From BMS3ABIN04 sp964553325 (GTDB lineage Bacteria; Bacteroidota; Ignavibacteria; Ignavibacteriales; Melioribacteraceae), in the NCBI GenBank assembly GCA_964553325.1, contig CAZKKI010000063.1, positions 29,383 to 93,382 on the forward strand: a stretch of 64,000 nucleotides of DNA, read 5' to 3'. Both the position numbers and the translations under genes were made by a program. This document shows, piece by piece, positions 44,703-53,937 of this stretch. The notes under the pieces were generated by a model. That model worked only from the letters and a program-made list of their open reading frames with translations. It did no database searches and was not told where the DNA came from. Position 1 is the stretch's first letter. Each line of letters begins with the position of its first letter.

Positions 44703-45683
44703 ATGAAAAAGAATTTTTATTATTACTCGAAAGAAGAGTTACGGTTTGTTCCTGTTCAAAACTTTTACAAAAAAGTGTTGGTCGCTTTTTTATTAACCGT
44801 ACTTATTTCCGGTTTTACCTTTACTTTCCTATATGTTACAATCAGTAAATCGATTAACCCGCAACAAAATTTAAGCGAACTTCAAGCTCGAAATGCGCAA
44901 CTTGTGGCACAATTAAAATTACTCGGGAATCAATATAAAGATTTGGAAAAAAAGGTTGATAAATTATTCAATAAAAACAACGAACTAAGATTGGCGGTAA
45001 ACTTGCCGCCTCAAGAAAAACCCGAAGAGGAATTCGGTATTGGTGGTTCGTTATTCGAGAATGTGGATCCGCGAAATACGGAAGAGGAAAAAAGAATTTT
45101 GTTACAACTTTCCGATTTTGCAAACAAGCTGGATATAAAAGTTAAAAACGAACTGAACAGTTATTCGGAAGTCAAATCGAAACTTGTGGAAAACGAAAGA
45201 TTTTACGAATGCATACCGGCGATAAAACCGGTACAAGCATCATACGGCGATAGATTCGGAATGAGATATCATCCCATTCTGAAAATAAGAAGAATGCATG
45301 CGGGTGTCGATTTCCTCGCAAATACCGGAACACCGGTTTATGCTCCGGGCGCCGGTAAAGTAATTTATGCGGGAAGAAACGGAGGTTACGGTTTAACATT
45401 AAAAATCGATCACGGTTACGGATACGTAACTTTGTATGCACATCTTAAAAAAATAAAGGTTAAACGAAGACAGTATGTAAAACGAGGTGACCTAATTGCC
45501 ATTTCGGGTAATTCCGGAAGTTTGTCTACGGGTCCGCACCTCCATTATGAAGTCAGGTACAAAGGTATTGCACTTAATCCGAAAAATTTCATTTTCGAAG
45601 ACATCGATATTTTCGATTACAGAAAGAAAAGAAAAGCATTAGAGGAAAAAGAACAACAAGCTTACGCTTTTGCCATCGATTAA
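44703..45683 (+). CDS. Membrane-anchored M23 (LytM-type) peptidase
   Basis: A 326-residue envelope protein. A short cytoplasmic stretch and one membrane segment (about 26-48) are followed by a coiled coil (about 58-100) and a C-terminal LytM domain with zinc ligands H199 and D203 (HAGVD) and H279/H281 (GPHLHYEV). All four ligand positions are intact, so it may cut peptidoglycan crosslinks or activate an amidase. ATG 44703 is preferred because it follows the upstream stop; an in-frame ATG at 44649 lies within the preceding gene. It ends 4 bp inside the convergent oxidoreductase gene. Confidence 0.88.
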   Translation: MKKNFYYYSKEELRFVPVQNFYKKVLVAFLLTVLISGFTFTFLYVTISKSINPQQNLSELQARNAQLVAQLKLLGNQYKDLEKKVDKLFNKNNELRLAVNLPPQEKPEEEFGIGGSLFENVDPRNTEEEKRILLQLSDFANKLDIKVKNELNSYSEVKSKLVENERFYECIPAIKPVQASYGDRFGMRYHPILKIRRMHAGVDFLANTGTPVYAPGAGKVIYAGRNGGYGLTLKIDHGYGYVTLYAHLKKIKVKRRQYVKRGDLIAISGNSGSLSTGPHLHYEVRYKGIALNPKNFIFEDIDIFDYRKKRKALEEKEQQAYAFAID

Positions 45684-47227
45684 TCGGCTTTACCCGGAAC
45701 TTTATCCATTGCTCTTTCACTCATGGCCAGAATTGTAAGCGATGGATTAACTCCGGGATTGGCCGAGATCGCCGAACCGTCGCAAACCCACATATTTTCA
45801 TATCCGAATACCCGATGTTCCGAATCGATTACACCTTTGTTTTCATTTTCGCCAATTACCGCTCCGCCCAATATGTGAGCTGTTGTGGGGATTCCTCCTA
45901 AGGTTTCGGTCAGCAATACCATCGGTTTACCGTTAACAATTTTTGCGTATTTCTCCGCTAAATCTTTTGCTTGCGGAACAAATGCCGACGGGGCTTTCCC
46001 TTCTTGCATTTTTGTTTTCAATCCGAATTTACCCAACGTGAATTTTATTTTGGAATCGATTGTTTGCATAAACAGTAAAATTTGAGTTCTTTTAGCCCAG
46101 TTCCATACCGTAAAAATTTTAACATTTTCAATCGGATATTTCAACAAATCAATCAAAATATTTCCGACTCTTTGAAAAACGGACTTCCCGGAAACCATAG
46201 GTGACATTAAAATTCTCCAGAATCCCGAACCCGAACCGTACCGAACGGGTTCCAAATGTGTTTTGTTTCCCGTATATAAGATTGAACCGATAGCTACACC
46301 GTCGGAAAACGATTTTTTCTTATCGAATGTTGTAACTCCAACCAGGCTTTCGGAGTTGGTTCTTACATCGTTTCCTACCATACGAGATAAATTCGGCAAC
46401 GATGTTTGTTTAAGTTTTAACAATAATTTAACCGTTCCCAAAACACCGCCGGCAAAAACAATTCCCTTTGCTTTAAATCTTTTTTTAAATTTCACTAAAG
46501 AAGTCGTGCTTTTTATAGTAACCTCATAACCGTCGGCACCGTTTGAGCCATTTACCGGTTCAACGTCAATCACTTCGGATTCGGCTAAAATTGTTGCTCC
46601 GAGTTGTTCGGCACGGAAAAGGTAATTTTTGTCCAATGTGTTTTTCGCATTGTATCGGCAACCCGTCATGCAACCGCCACAAAAATTGCAAGCCTCAAGT
46701 TCAAGTCCTACGCTGTTACTGAACTTGTCTTTAAAATTTACCGCCACGGTTGTGGGAAAAAACTCGTCGCCCTTGCCTATCTTTTTTCCAAGTTCCCTTA
46801 ATGCCAAATCTCCCGTTTCCAATTTCGGATTTTCCACCGCACTCAGCATCTCCAAAGCTCTGGAATAAAAAGGTTTAAGTTCATTTTCCCAATCAACCAA
46901 TCCTTTCCAACTACCGCTTGTAAAAAAATCGCTTTTCGGTATTGCCAAAGTATTGGCATAAACCAGCGAACCGCCTCCCACGCCAACTCCTGAAAGAACT
47001 GTAATGTGCTTGAAAAAAGATAGTTTGAAAAATCCGAAAAACCTTAAAGCCGGTATCCACATCCACTTTTTCAAGTTCCAATTTGTTTCGGGAAAATCAT
47101 TATGTTTCAGCCGCTTACCTTTTTCAACAACCAACACATTGTAATTCTTTTCGGTTAATCTTAGTGCCGCAACCGATCCCCCGAAACCGGAACCGATTAC
47201 AATAAAATCATAATCGAAATCTTTCAT
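45680..47227 (-). CDS. GMC-family FAD oxidoreductase (cholesterol oxidase-like)
   Basis: A 515-residue flavoenzyme with the N-terminal FAD loop GSGFGGSVAALRLTE, VGGGSLVYANT, and the C-terminal GMC signature around HILGGAVIG...VCDGSAISANPGVNPSLTI. Near residue 190 is a cysteine cluster CNFCGGCMTGC followed by NAKNTLDKNYL, seen in the bacterial cholesterol-oxidase-like branch. The substrate, probably an alcohol or sterol-like lipid, cannot be told from the sequence. It stands divergent to etfBA, with a shared 150-bp promoter region. Confidence 0.85.
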   Translation of the reverse strand: MKDFDYDFIVIGSGFGGSVAALRLTEKNYNVLVVEKGKRLKHNDFPETNWNLKKWMWIPALRFFGFFKLSFFKHITVLSGVGVGGGSLVYANTLAIPKSDFFTSGSWKGLVDWENELKPFYSRALEMLSAVENPKLETGDLALRELGKKIGKGDEFFPTTVAVNFKDKFSNSVGLELEACNFCGGCMTGCRYNAKNTLDKNYLFRAEQLGATILAESEVIDVEPVNGSNGADGYEVTIKSTTSLVKFKKRFKAKGIVFAGGVLGTVKLLLKLKQTSLPNLSRMVGNDVRTNSESLVGVTTFDKKKSFSDGVAIGSILYTGNKTHLEPVRYGSGSGFWRILMSPMVSGKSVFQRVGNILIDLLKYPIENVKIFTVWNWAKRTQILLFMQTIDSKIKFTLGKFGLKTKMQEGKAPSAFVPQAKDLAEKYAKIVNGKPMVLLTETLGGIPTTAHILGGAVIGENENKGVIDSEHRVFGYENMWVCDGSAISANPGVNPSLTILAMSERAMDKVPGKAD

Positions 47228-47264
47228 TTTTTATACTCGATTTTTATGTAAATACTTGATTTTA

Positions 47265-47308
47265 TTGACATTATAAAAGGATAATTTAGTATAAATATAT
47301 TATATTTG
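47265..47308 (+). promoter_or_regulatory. Candidate etfBA promoter
   Basis: TTGACA (47265-47270) lies 19 bp before TATAAA (47290-47295), and a perfect Bacteroidota -7 element TATATTTG is at 47301-47308 without a good -33 partner. One of these probably drives etfBA; the sequence cannot decide which. Confidence 0.3.
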
Positions 47309-47383
47309 TAACATTAATTATATTATTTTACAGACGCAAGATTTTTCATATTACTTAAAATTTTTAAACTAAACGGAGGTGTG

Positions 47384-48130
47384 ATGAAAATTGCAGTTTG
47401 CGTAAGTCACGTACCCGATACCGCTACAAAAGTTATAATCGGCTCCGACGGTAAATCGATAGACCCATCCGGAGTTACGTACGTGGTTAATCCGTATGAC
47501 GAATTCGCAATTGAAGAAGCTCTTAAAACCAAAGAGCAACTTGGCGGCGAGGTTGTGGTAATAAGTCTCGGTACCGATGCCAATAAAGAATCCATTAGAA
47601 AAGCATTGGCAATGGGTGCCGATAGCGCCGTACTTTTAAAAGACGATAAGCAAAGGGACTCCTTCGCAGTTGCCAAAGCCCTTGCCGAAGAGATTAAAAA
47701 CCAAGGTGCGGAAATTGTTTTCTTCGGGAAACAATCGGTCGATTACGATAATTCCATCACCGGCCAACTAACTGCGGAGTTATTGGGTTACAATTATGTT
47801 AGTGTTGTGGTTGATTTGAAAATCGACGGGAATAAAGTTATTGCCGAACGCGAAATTGAAGGCGGACGCGAAGTTGTTGAAACAACCCTTCCGGTTGTAA
47901 TTACTGCACAGAAAGGATTGAACGAACCCCGATACGCTTCTTTGAAAGGGATAATGGCGGCTAAAAGGAAAACCATAGAAGAAAAAGAAGCCGCTCCGGC
48001 TGAAAATTATGTTGAAATAATAAGAATGAAAAAACCGGCTCCAAAACAGCCCGGTAAAATTATCGGCTCCGATGCAAGTGCCGTTCCCGAATTAATTCGT
48101 TTATTAAGAGAAGAAGCAAAAGTAATATAA
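47384..48130 (+). CDS. etfB: Electron transfer flavoprotein beta subunit
   Basis: With EtfA forms the FAD/AMP-binding electron carrier that takes electrons from acyl-CoA dehydrogenases. The 248 residues begin MKIAVCVSHVPDTATKV and contain NPYDEFAIEEAL and the AMP-site region GKQSVDYDNSITGQLTAELL. The ATG at 47384 is four bases after GGAGG; the GTG one codon earlier is too close. Eleven bases separate it from etfA. Located 2-10 kb from the beta-oxidation genes it would serve. Confidence 0.96.
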   Translation: MKIAVCVSHVPDTATKVIIGSDGKSIDPSGVTYVVNPYDEFAIEEALKTKEQLGGEVVVISLGTDANKESIRKALAMGADSAVLLKDDKQRDSFAVAKALAEEIKNQGAEIVFFGKQSVDYDNSITGQLTAELLGYNYVSVVVDLKIDGNKVIAEREIEGGREVVETTLPVVITAQKGLNEPRYASLKGIMAAKRKTIEEKEAAPAENYVEIIRMKKPAPKQPGKIIGSDASAVPELIRLLREEAKVI

Positions 48131-48141
48131 GGAGTTTTATT

Positions 48142-49113
48142 ATGGCAAATAAAATTTTAGCTGTACTGGAACAAAGAGACGGAAAACTCAAGAAAATTTC
48201 ATTTGAAGTAGCAAAAGCTGCAGCCGGCATTGCGGAAAAATTAGGAGCGGAAGTTGAAGCGGTTGTAATCGGTAACGAAATTGACGGTGTGGAAAATGTC
48301 GGCGGATACGGAATCGGTAAGGTAACTTACTACAAAAATGCCGATTTACATAACTATTCTTCCTCGGCATACGGAGATATATTGGCTGAGCATGCAACCA
48401 ATTCCGGTAACGATATTATATTTTTCGGAAATACTGCAATGGGAAAAGACCTGGCTCCGAAAGTGGCCGTAAAATTAAACGCCGGAATTGCAATGGATTG
48501 TATTGCACTCGAAATTGAAAACGGGGAATTGGTGGCAACACGCCCTGTATATGCCGGCAAAGCATTGATCGATGTAAAACTGACAAGCGAAAAGAAAATA
48601 TTTACATTGCGACCCAATGTTTTCAATCCTGGCGAACCCACCGACGCTAAAGCCGAAGTTGAAGTTAAAGAAGTTGACAATCCGAACTTAAGCGTAAAAG
48701 TTGTTGAGCTCAAAAAATCGGAAGGTAAACTTGACGTAGCCGAAGCGTCGATAATTGTCTCGGGAGGACGAGGAATGAAGGGACCTGAACATTTTCATTT
48801 GGTTGAAGAATTAGCCGATCTGCTCGGTGCCGCGGTAGGCGCGTCGCGTGCGGTTGTTGATGCCGGTTGGCGACCTCATAGCGAGCAAGTTGGTCAAACC
48901 GGGAAAACCGTTTCGCCCAATCTTTATATTGCTCTCGGTATTTCCGGAGCCATTCAGCATTTAGCCGGAATGAGGTCGTCGAAATATATTGTGGCGGTTA
49001 ATAAAGATCCGGATGCACCTATCTTCCAAGTGGCGGATTACGGTATTACAGGCGACGTCTTCGAAGTTGTTCCCGCTATGATTGAAGAAATAAAAAAACT
49101 TAAAGAAGGTTAA
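48142..49113 (+). CDS. etfA: Electron transfer flavoprotein alpha subunit
   Basis: The 323-residue subunit holds the FAD. The C-terminal FAD domain shows IIVSGGRGMKGPEHFHLVEELA, GASRAVVDAGWRPHSEQVGQTG, and the ETF-alpha signature LYIALGISGAIQHLAGMRSS with NKDPDAPIFQVADYG. Length and motifs are standard. A strong terminator follows the stop. Confidence 0.97.
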   Translation: MANKILAVLEQRDGKLKKISFEVAKAAAGIAEKLGAEVEAVVIGNEIDGVENVGGYGIGKVTYYKNADLHNYSSSAYGDILAEHATNSGNDIIFFGNTAMGKDLAPKVAVKLNAGIAMDCIALEIENGELVATRPVYAGKALIDVKLTSEKKIFTLRPNVFNPGEPTDAKAEVEVKEVDNPNLSVKVVELKKSEGKLDVAEASIIVSGGRGMKGPEHFHLVEELADLLGAAVGASRAVVDAGWRPHSEQVGQTGKTVSPNLYIALGISGAIQHLAGMRSSKYIVAVNKDPDAPIFQVADYGITGDVFEVVPAMIEEIKKLKEG

Positions 49114-49130
49114 AAACATTATTCGGAAAA

Positions 49131-49158
49131 GCCCGGTACCGACGGGTATCGGGTTTTT
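49131..49158. terminator. Terminator after etfA
   Basis: GCCCGGTACC (49131-49140) pairs with GGTATCGGGT (49145-49154) over a 4-nt loop (two G-U pairs), followed by five T. A-runs on the other side make it usable from both strands, which suits the convergent exonuclease gene ending at 49157. Confidence 0.8.
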
Positions 49159-49840
49159 ATATATTCAAAAATTCGTTCCATATTTTATACAATTCATACG
49201 TTGCTCTAATATCATCACCGCAATATACGGCAATATCCTTAACCCGACCGGCTTTGTATAATTCTTTAACTTCCATGCCAGTTATCCCTTTGCTTTTCGG
49301 CGACTCGATTCCAAATGCATTGCAATAAAAATCCAAATTGAACTTCCGTACTAATCCGTAAAATGTGAACTGGTCAAGCAAATCGACGTGATGCGTTAAA
49401 CTGTATCTACTCTGAATTAAATTCATACAAGGTTTTACTTGCAAAACAGCGGAGCGTAGCATAAGAAACGGAATATCGAAATTTCTACCGTTAAACGTTA
49501 TTACCTGGTCAACTTTAGAAACGTAATTCCAAAACAACTCAAGCATTTCCTTTTCGGTTACGCCGTTATATTCGATTTTTTTCTCTTCAACTTTCCAATT
49601 TTCATCACCTTCATATAAGACCATCGAACCCTCGCTTTCAACGTTTAACATACCGATAGCAACGACTTTGGCGGTAAACGGATATAAACTCAAATATCGT
49701 TTCGATTCGTCTATTTTCTCTTGTTTGATTTTCTCGTCTTTTTCTTTTTCGGCGTAACGCAAAATATATTCTTGTTGGGAAGGAGTTAATGTATCGAAAT
49801 CATATCCAACGGTTTCGATATCAAAAATCAATCGTTTCAT
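49157..49840 (-). CDS. DEDDy-type 3'-5' exonuclease
   Basis: A 227-residue ribonuclease H-like exonuclease. ExoI is LIFDIETVG (D7, E9), ExoII is ITFNGRNFDIPFL, and ExoIII is the YCGDDIRATYEL stretch with Tyr and Asp. It resembles the stand-alone exonuclease domains related to the proofreading part of family B polymerases. Substrate (DNA or RNA) is unknown. No neighbour suggests a pathway. Confidence 0.85.
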   Translation of the reverse strand: MKRLIFDIETVGYDFDTLTPSQQEYILRYAEKEKDEKIKQEKIDESKRYLSLYPFTAKVVAIGMLNVESEGSMVLYEGDENWKVEEKKIEYNGVTEKEMLELFWNYVSKVDQVITFNGRNFDIPFLMLRSAVLQVKPCMNLIQSRYSLTHHVDLLDQFTFYGLVRKFNLDFYCNAFGIESPKSKGITGMEVKELYKAGRVKDIAVYCGDDIRATYELYKIWNEFLNI

Positions 49841-49923
49841 TTCAATGTGTTATAATAAAAATGATACTGTAGGAAATTTAATATTTTAAATCTTTTATAT
49901 CAAGGATGGATGTGTAATGATGC

Positions 49924-50805
49924 TTACTTTTTCCCGCGGATAATCTTTTCGATTTCATCCCACATTTCAGGTTTGATTTCCTCCAAAAAGTTAAACTCGC
50001 CAGCACCTTTCAACCACTCCCCACCATCGATTGTAATAACCTCACCGTTAATAAAAGCGGAAAAATCGGATACAAGATAAGCAGCAAGGTTTGCAAGTTC
50101 TTGATGTTCTCCAACTCTTTTAAGCGGGATTTTCTTTTCAACCGAAAATTTTTTGTGCAACTCTTTAGGGAATAATCTTTCCCACGCACCTTTTGTAGGA
50201 AAAGGTCCCGGTGCAATAGCATTAAACCTTATACCGTATTTAGCCCATTCAACGGCTAATGAACGGGTAAGGGCAAGTACGCCGGCTTTCGATACGGCTG
50301 AAGGGACAACGTATCCGGATCCCGTCCAAGCGTAAGTTGTAACAATATTTAAAACGGATGCATTCCGCTTCTCTTTAATCCAATACTTACCGAAACACAA
50401 AGTTGCGTAATACGTTCCGCGTAAAACAATGTTCACGATTATATCGAATGCACGGTGGGACAGTCGCTCCGTTGGACTTATAAAATTACCCGCTGCGTTA
50501 TTAACCAACGCATCAACATTTCCGAACTTAGTCAATGTCTCCCTCAACAAATTTTGCACGTCATCGTATGATGTAACATCACATTTTACCGGAAGGACTT
50601 CGTTACCGGATTCGGAAGATATTTCCTCCGCGGTTTTTTTTAATATATCCAATTTTCTGCTTGCAATTACGACGCCGGCACCCAACTCCGAAAAATATTT
50701 TGCCATCGATTTACCTAAGCCCGTACCCCCGCCGGTTACTACAATTATTTTATTTTGTAAAGAGTTTTCTTTCAACATGGGTTTTGTATAAAATTTTTCA
50801 TTCAT
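49924..50805 (-). CDS. 2,4-dienoyl-CoA reductase (SDR family)
   Basis: NADPH-dependent short-chain dehydrogenase that reduces 2,4-dienoyl-CoA from unsaturated fatty acids so that they can enter beta-oxidation. The 293 residues show the cofactor loop GGGTGLGKSMA, NNAAGNF and the stretch GSGYVVPSAVSKAGVLAL, followed by AVEWAKYGIRFNAIAPGPF. The last two closely follow mammalian mitochondrial DECR, including loss of the usual Tyr of YxxxK (Ser here). It is 112 bp after the acyl-CoA dehydrogenase gene, probably in the same operon. Confidence 0.87.
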   Translation of the reverse strand: MNEKFYTKPMLKENSLQNKIIVVTGGGTGLGKSMAKYFSELGAGVVIASRKLDILKKTAEEISSESGNEVLPVKCDVTSYDDVQNLLRETLTKFGNVDALVNNAAGNFISPTERLSHRAFDIIVNIVLRGTYYATLCFGKYWIKEKRNASVLNIVTTYAWTGSGYVVPSAVSKAGVLALTRSLAVEWAKYGIRFNAIAPGPFPTKGAWERLFPKELHKKFSVEKKIPLKRVGEHQELANLAAYLVSDFSAFINGEVITIDGGEWLKGAGEFNFLEEIKPEMWDEIEKIIRGKK

Positions 50806-50917
50806 TTTCTAATTCCGGTAATTGTTATACTTGGCCGGTTACAATTATAACCAATCCGATGAGAAATAGAAAGACTTATGGAATAAAATAAACGAAGTCT
50901 TAAATTCAAATCAATAA

Positions 50918-52699
50918 TCAGAAACAATATTCGTTGGCTTCTATCATTTTATCGGCAATGTTTCTTCTTAACTTAATTGTATTAACAGGCTCAAACTTTG
51001 TAAACCGCTTCAAACCGAGCAACAACATCTTCAATTCATCGCCTTCGGCAAAAGCGGCTACAGCATGTTTGCCGTAATTATTTATTCTTTCCAAAGCATC
51101 GCTAACATAAACCTTTGTCATATCCACAAAAGGTTGTGCGGTATTTTCATCATTCACGGCTAATTTCTGGGTTCTTAAAATTGCCGATTCCGATACATAA
51201 ACTTCTATTAACATATCGGTAATATTCATAATGATTTCTTGTTCGTCGGCAAGCTTTTGCATAAATTTTTGCACGGCCGATCCGGCAATCATTAAGATAG
51301 CTTTTTTAGCATTATTCACGGCCTTTAATTCTTTTGCTAAAACACCTTGGGGTTCTTCCCCGAAAGAAGGAATGGACATTAATTCTTTTTGAACACCCAT
51401 TGCCGGTCCCATTAAATCGATTCTTCCTTTCATCGAACGTTTGACAATCATGTCAACTATCAACAATCTGTTAATTTCATTTGTTCCTTCAAAAATTCTG
51501 TTAATTCTCGAATCGCGGTAAGCCCGTGCAGCCGGGTATTCTTCCGAATAACCGTAACCGCCGAAAACTTGTACCACTTCATCAACTACAAAATCCAACA
51601 TTTCCGAACCGAACACTTTCATTATGGACGATTCTATAGCGTATTCTTCCGCAGCTTTAATTAATGCATCACTGTATGACATTCCCTCGTCCATTAGTTT
51701 TTTCACCATATCGTCAATCAGTCCGCTTGTTCTTAAAATGGCAGCCTCGGATACAAAGGTTTTAATTGCCATTTCCGCAAGCTTGTGTTTAATCGCGCCA
51801 AAACTGGCAATAGTCTTACCGAATTGTTTACGTTCATTAGCATATTGTACGGCAATCGATATAAACCTCTTTGCTCCGCCGGTTGTCATTGCCCCCAGCT
51901 TAAATCTTCCGATATTTAATATATTAAATGCAACATAGTGTCCTTTTCCTATTTCACCCAAAATATTTTCTTTAGGAACTTTAACGTTATCCAAAAATAA
52001 TGCTCTGGTGGAAGAACCTTTAATTCCCAGTTTGTTTTCCTCTTCGCCTTTTGTAAAGCCTTCGGAGTCGGTCGGAATAATAAAACACGTAAATTTATCT
52101 CCATCGACCTGGGCAAATGTAATTAATATATCCGCAAAGCCACCGTTCGTGATCCACATTTTCTGACCGTTAAGAATATAATATTTTCCATCATCCGAAA
52201 GCGTAGCCGTAGTTTTAGCCGAAAGCGCATCCGAACCGGAAGTAGGTTCAGTTAGACAATAAGCGGATTTCCATTCGCCCGTTACCAATTTGGGTAAATA
52301 CTTTTTCTTTTGTTCTTCCGTTCCGTAATAAAGAATAGGCAATGTTCCGATACCGGTATGCGCGGCAAATGAAACTCCGAATGAATGACTGGGGCCCATT
52401 GCCATTGCAAGTATTGTATTCGTATTAAAATCTTCACCCAGACCGCCGTATTCTTCTGGGATTGCTGTTCCGAGCAAGCCAAGTTCTCCGGCTTTATTGA
52501 GCAACTGAATAGTAAGATTGTGATCGGAACTTTGTTTATCTATAGCGTCGAGGTTTGGCCAAATCTCTTTTTCCAAAAATTCGCCAACCATCTCCGCCAT
52601 CATCTTTTGCTCTTCTGTTATATCTTCCGGAATGAAAACGGATTCCGGTTTACTTTCCTTAATTAAAAATTCACCGCCTTTAAGTAATTCTTTTTCCAT
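50918..52699 (-). CDS. fadE: Acyl-CoA dehydrogenase, FadE-like long form
   Basis: FAD enzyme for the first step of beta-oxidation. At 593 residues it has the usual core, with YCLTEPTSGSDALS (FAD/substrate loop), WITNGGFADILITFAQ, and QVFGGYGYSEEYPAARAYRDSRINRIFEGTNEINR, plus a C-terminal extension of about 170 residues like Bacillus FadE and mammalian VLCAD. The order fadN-fadA-fadE on this strand is that of the Bacillus fadNAE operon. Electrons should pass to EtfAB, encoded 3 kb away. Confidence 0.94.
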   Translation of the reverse strand: MEKELLKGGEFLIKESKPESVFIPEDITEEQKMMAEMVGEFLEKEIWPNLDAIDKQSSDHNLTIQLLNKAGELGLLGTAIPEEYGGLGEDFNTNTILAMAMGPSHSFGVSFAAHTGIGTLPILYYGTEEQKKKYLPKLVTGEWKSAYCLTEPTSGSDALSAKTTATLSDDGKYYILNGQKMWITNGGFADILITFAQVDGDKFTCFIIPTDSEGFTKGEEENKLGIKGSSTRALFLDNVKVPKENILGEIGKGHYVAFNILNIGRFKLGAMTTGGAKRFISIAVQYANERKQFGKTIASFGAIKHKLAEMAIKTFVSEAAILRTSGLIDDMVKKLMDEGMSYSDALIKAAEEYAIESSIMKVFGSEMLDFVVDEVVQVFGGYGYSEEYPAARAYRDSRINRIFEGTNEINRLLIVDMIVKRSMKGRIDLMGPAMGVQKELMSIPSFGEEPQGVLAKELKAVNNAKKAILMIAGSAVQKFMQKLADEQEIIMNITDMLIEVYVSESAILRTQKLAVNDENTAQPFVDMTKVYVSDALERINNYGKHAVAAFAEGDELKMLLLGLKRFTKFEPVNTIKLRRNIADKMIEANEYCF

Positions 52700-52735
52700 T
52701 TTACATATTCCACATTAGTTAATAAAAATTAATAT

Positions 52736-53908
52736 TTATAATTTTTCGAAAATAGAAGCTACTCCTTGCCCGCCACCCACGCATGCTGTTACCATTCCGT
52801 ATCTTTTATTTCTTCTTTCCAATTCATTTAATATTTGCACGGTTAGTTTCGCGCCGGTACAACCAAGCGGATGCCCCAATGCAATTGCACCACCGTTAAC
52901 ATTGAGAATTTCGGTGTTTAAATCCAACTGCCTAATTACTGCAAGCGACTGTGCGGCAAAAGCTTCGTTCAATTCTATTAAGTCGATATCGTTCAATTGC
53001 ATTCCAGCCTTTTTTAAAGCTTTAGGAACAGCGGCTACGGGCCCGATTCCCATAATTCTCGGGTCGACGCCGGCGACAGCATACGAGACCATTCGTGCAA
53101 CAGGTTTAATATTTAGCTCTTTAACCATTTCTTCCGACATTATAAGCACGAAAGCCGCACCGTCCGATGTTTGAGAAGAATTACCGGCAGTTACCGTTCC
53201 CCCTTGGGCAAATGCCGGTTTGAGTCGAGCCAACGCTTCCATAGTTGTATCTTTGCGCGGACCTTCATCGGTATCGACAACAAATTTTTTGGTTTTTCTT
53301 TTTCCGTCTTCCACAAAAACATGTTCAACTTCTATCGGGACAATTTGCTCTTTGAAATAACCTTTTTCAATTGCGCTAAGGGCTTTCATGTGTGAATTAT
53401 AAGAAAATTCGTCTTGTTCTTCCCGGCTGATTTTAAAATCCTTTGCAATTTCTTCAGCGGTTAAACCCATTCCCAAATAATATTCGGGATGATTAACAAC
53501 CACATCATAATTCGGTGCCAATTTCCAGCCCGTCATCGGAACCATAGACATCGATTCCGTACCTCCGGCGATAACGCAATCCGCCATTCCAGCTTGAATT
53601 TTTGCCACACCTATAGAGATAGTTTCAACTCCGGATGCACAAAAACGGTTTACTGTTACTCCGGGTACATCTTGAGGTAAGCATTGCAATGCAATCATTC
53701 TTCCTATCTGCAAACCTTGTTCGGCTTCCGGGAATGCATTACCGACGATTACGTCGTCGATTCTTTTTCTTTCAAGCTGCGGAAACTTATCAAGCATAAA
53801 ATTAATCACGTCCACCGCCAAATTATCTGGTCGGTAGAATCTAAAACCGCCTTTTTTTGCTTTTCCCACGGCCGATCTGTAACCGGCCACTATGTATGCT
53901 TCTTTCAT
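52736..53908 (-). CDS. fadA: Acetyl-CoA C-acyltransferase (3-ketoacyl-CoA thiolase)
   Basis: Thiolase that releases acetyl-CoA at the end of each beta-oxidation cycle. The 390 residues have the nucleophile C90 in NRFCASGVETI, the GHPLGCTGAKL histidine motif near 345 and the proton-donor Cys in TACVGGGQG near the C-terminus. It lies between fadN and fadE with gaps of about 30 bp, so it is part of the same transcript. Confidence 0.96.
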   Translation of the reverse strand: MKEAYIVAGYRSAVGKAKKGGFRFYRPDNLAVDVINFMLDKFPQLERKRIDDVIVGNAFPEAEQGLQIGRMIALQCLPQDVPGVTVNRFCASGVETISIGVAKIQAGMADCVIAGGTESMSMVPMTGWKLAPNYDVVVNHPEYYLGMGLTAEEIAKDFKISREEQDEFSYNSHMKALSAIEKGYFKEQIVPIEVEHVFVEDGKRKTKKFVVDTDEGPRKDTTMEALARLKPAFAQGGTVTAGNSSQTSDGAAFVLIMSEEMVKELNIKPVARMVSYAVAGVDPRIMGIGPVAAVPKALKKAGMQLNDIDLIELNEAFAAQSLAVIRQLDLNTEILNVNGGAIALGHPLGCTGAKLTVQILNELERRNKRYGMVTACVGGGQGVASIFEKL

Positions 53909-53937
53909 TTTACCTTATAATTTTATGATTAAATTTT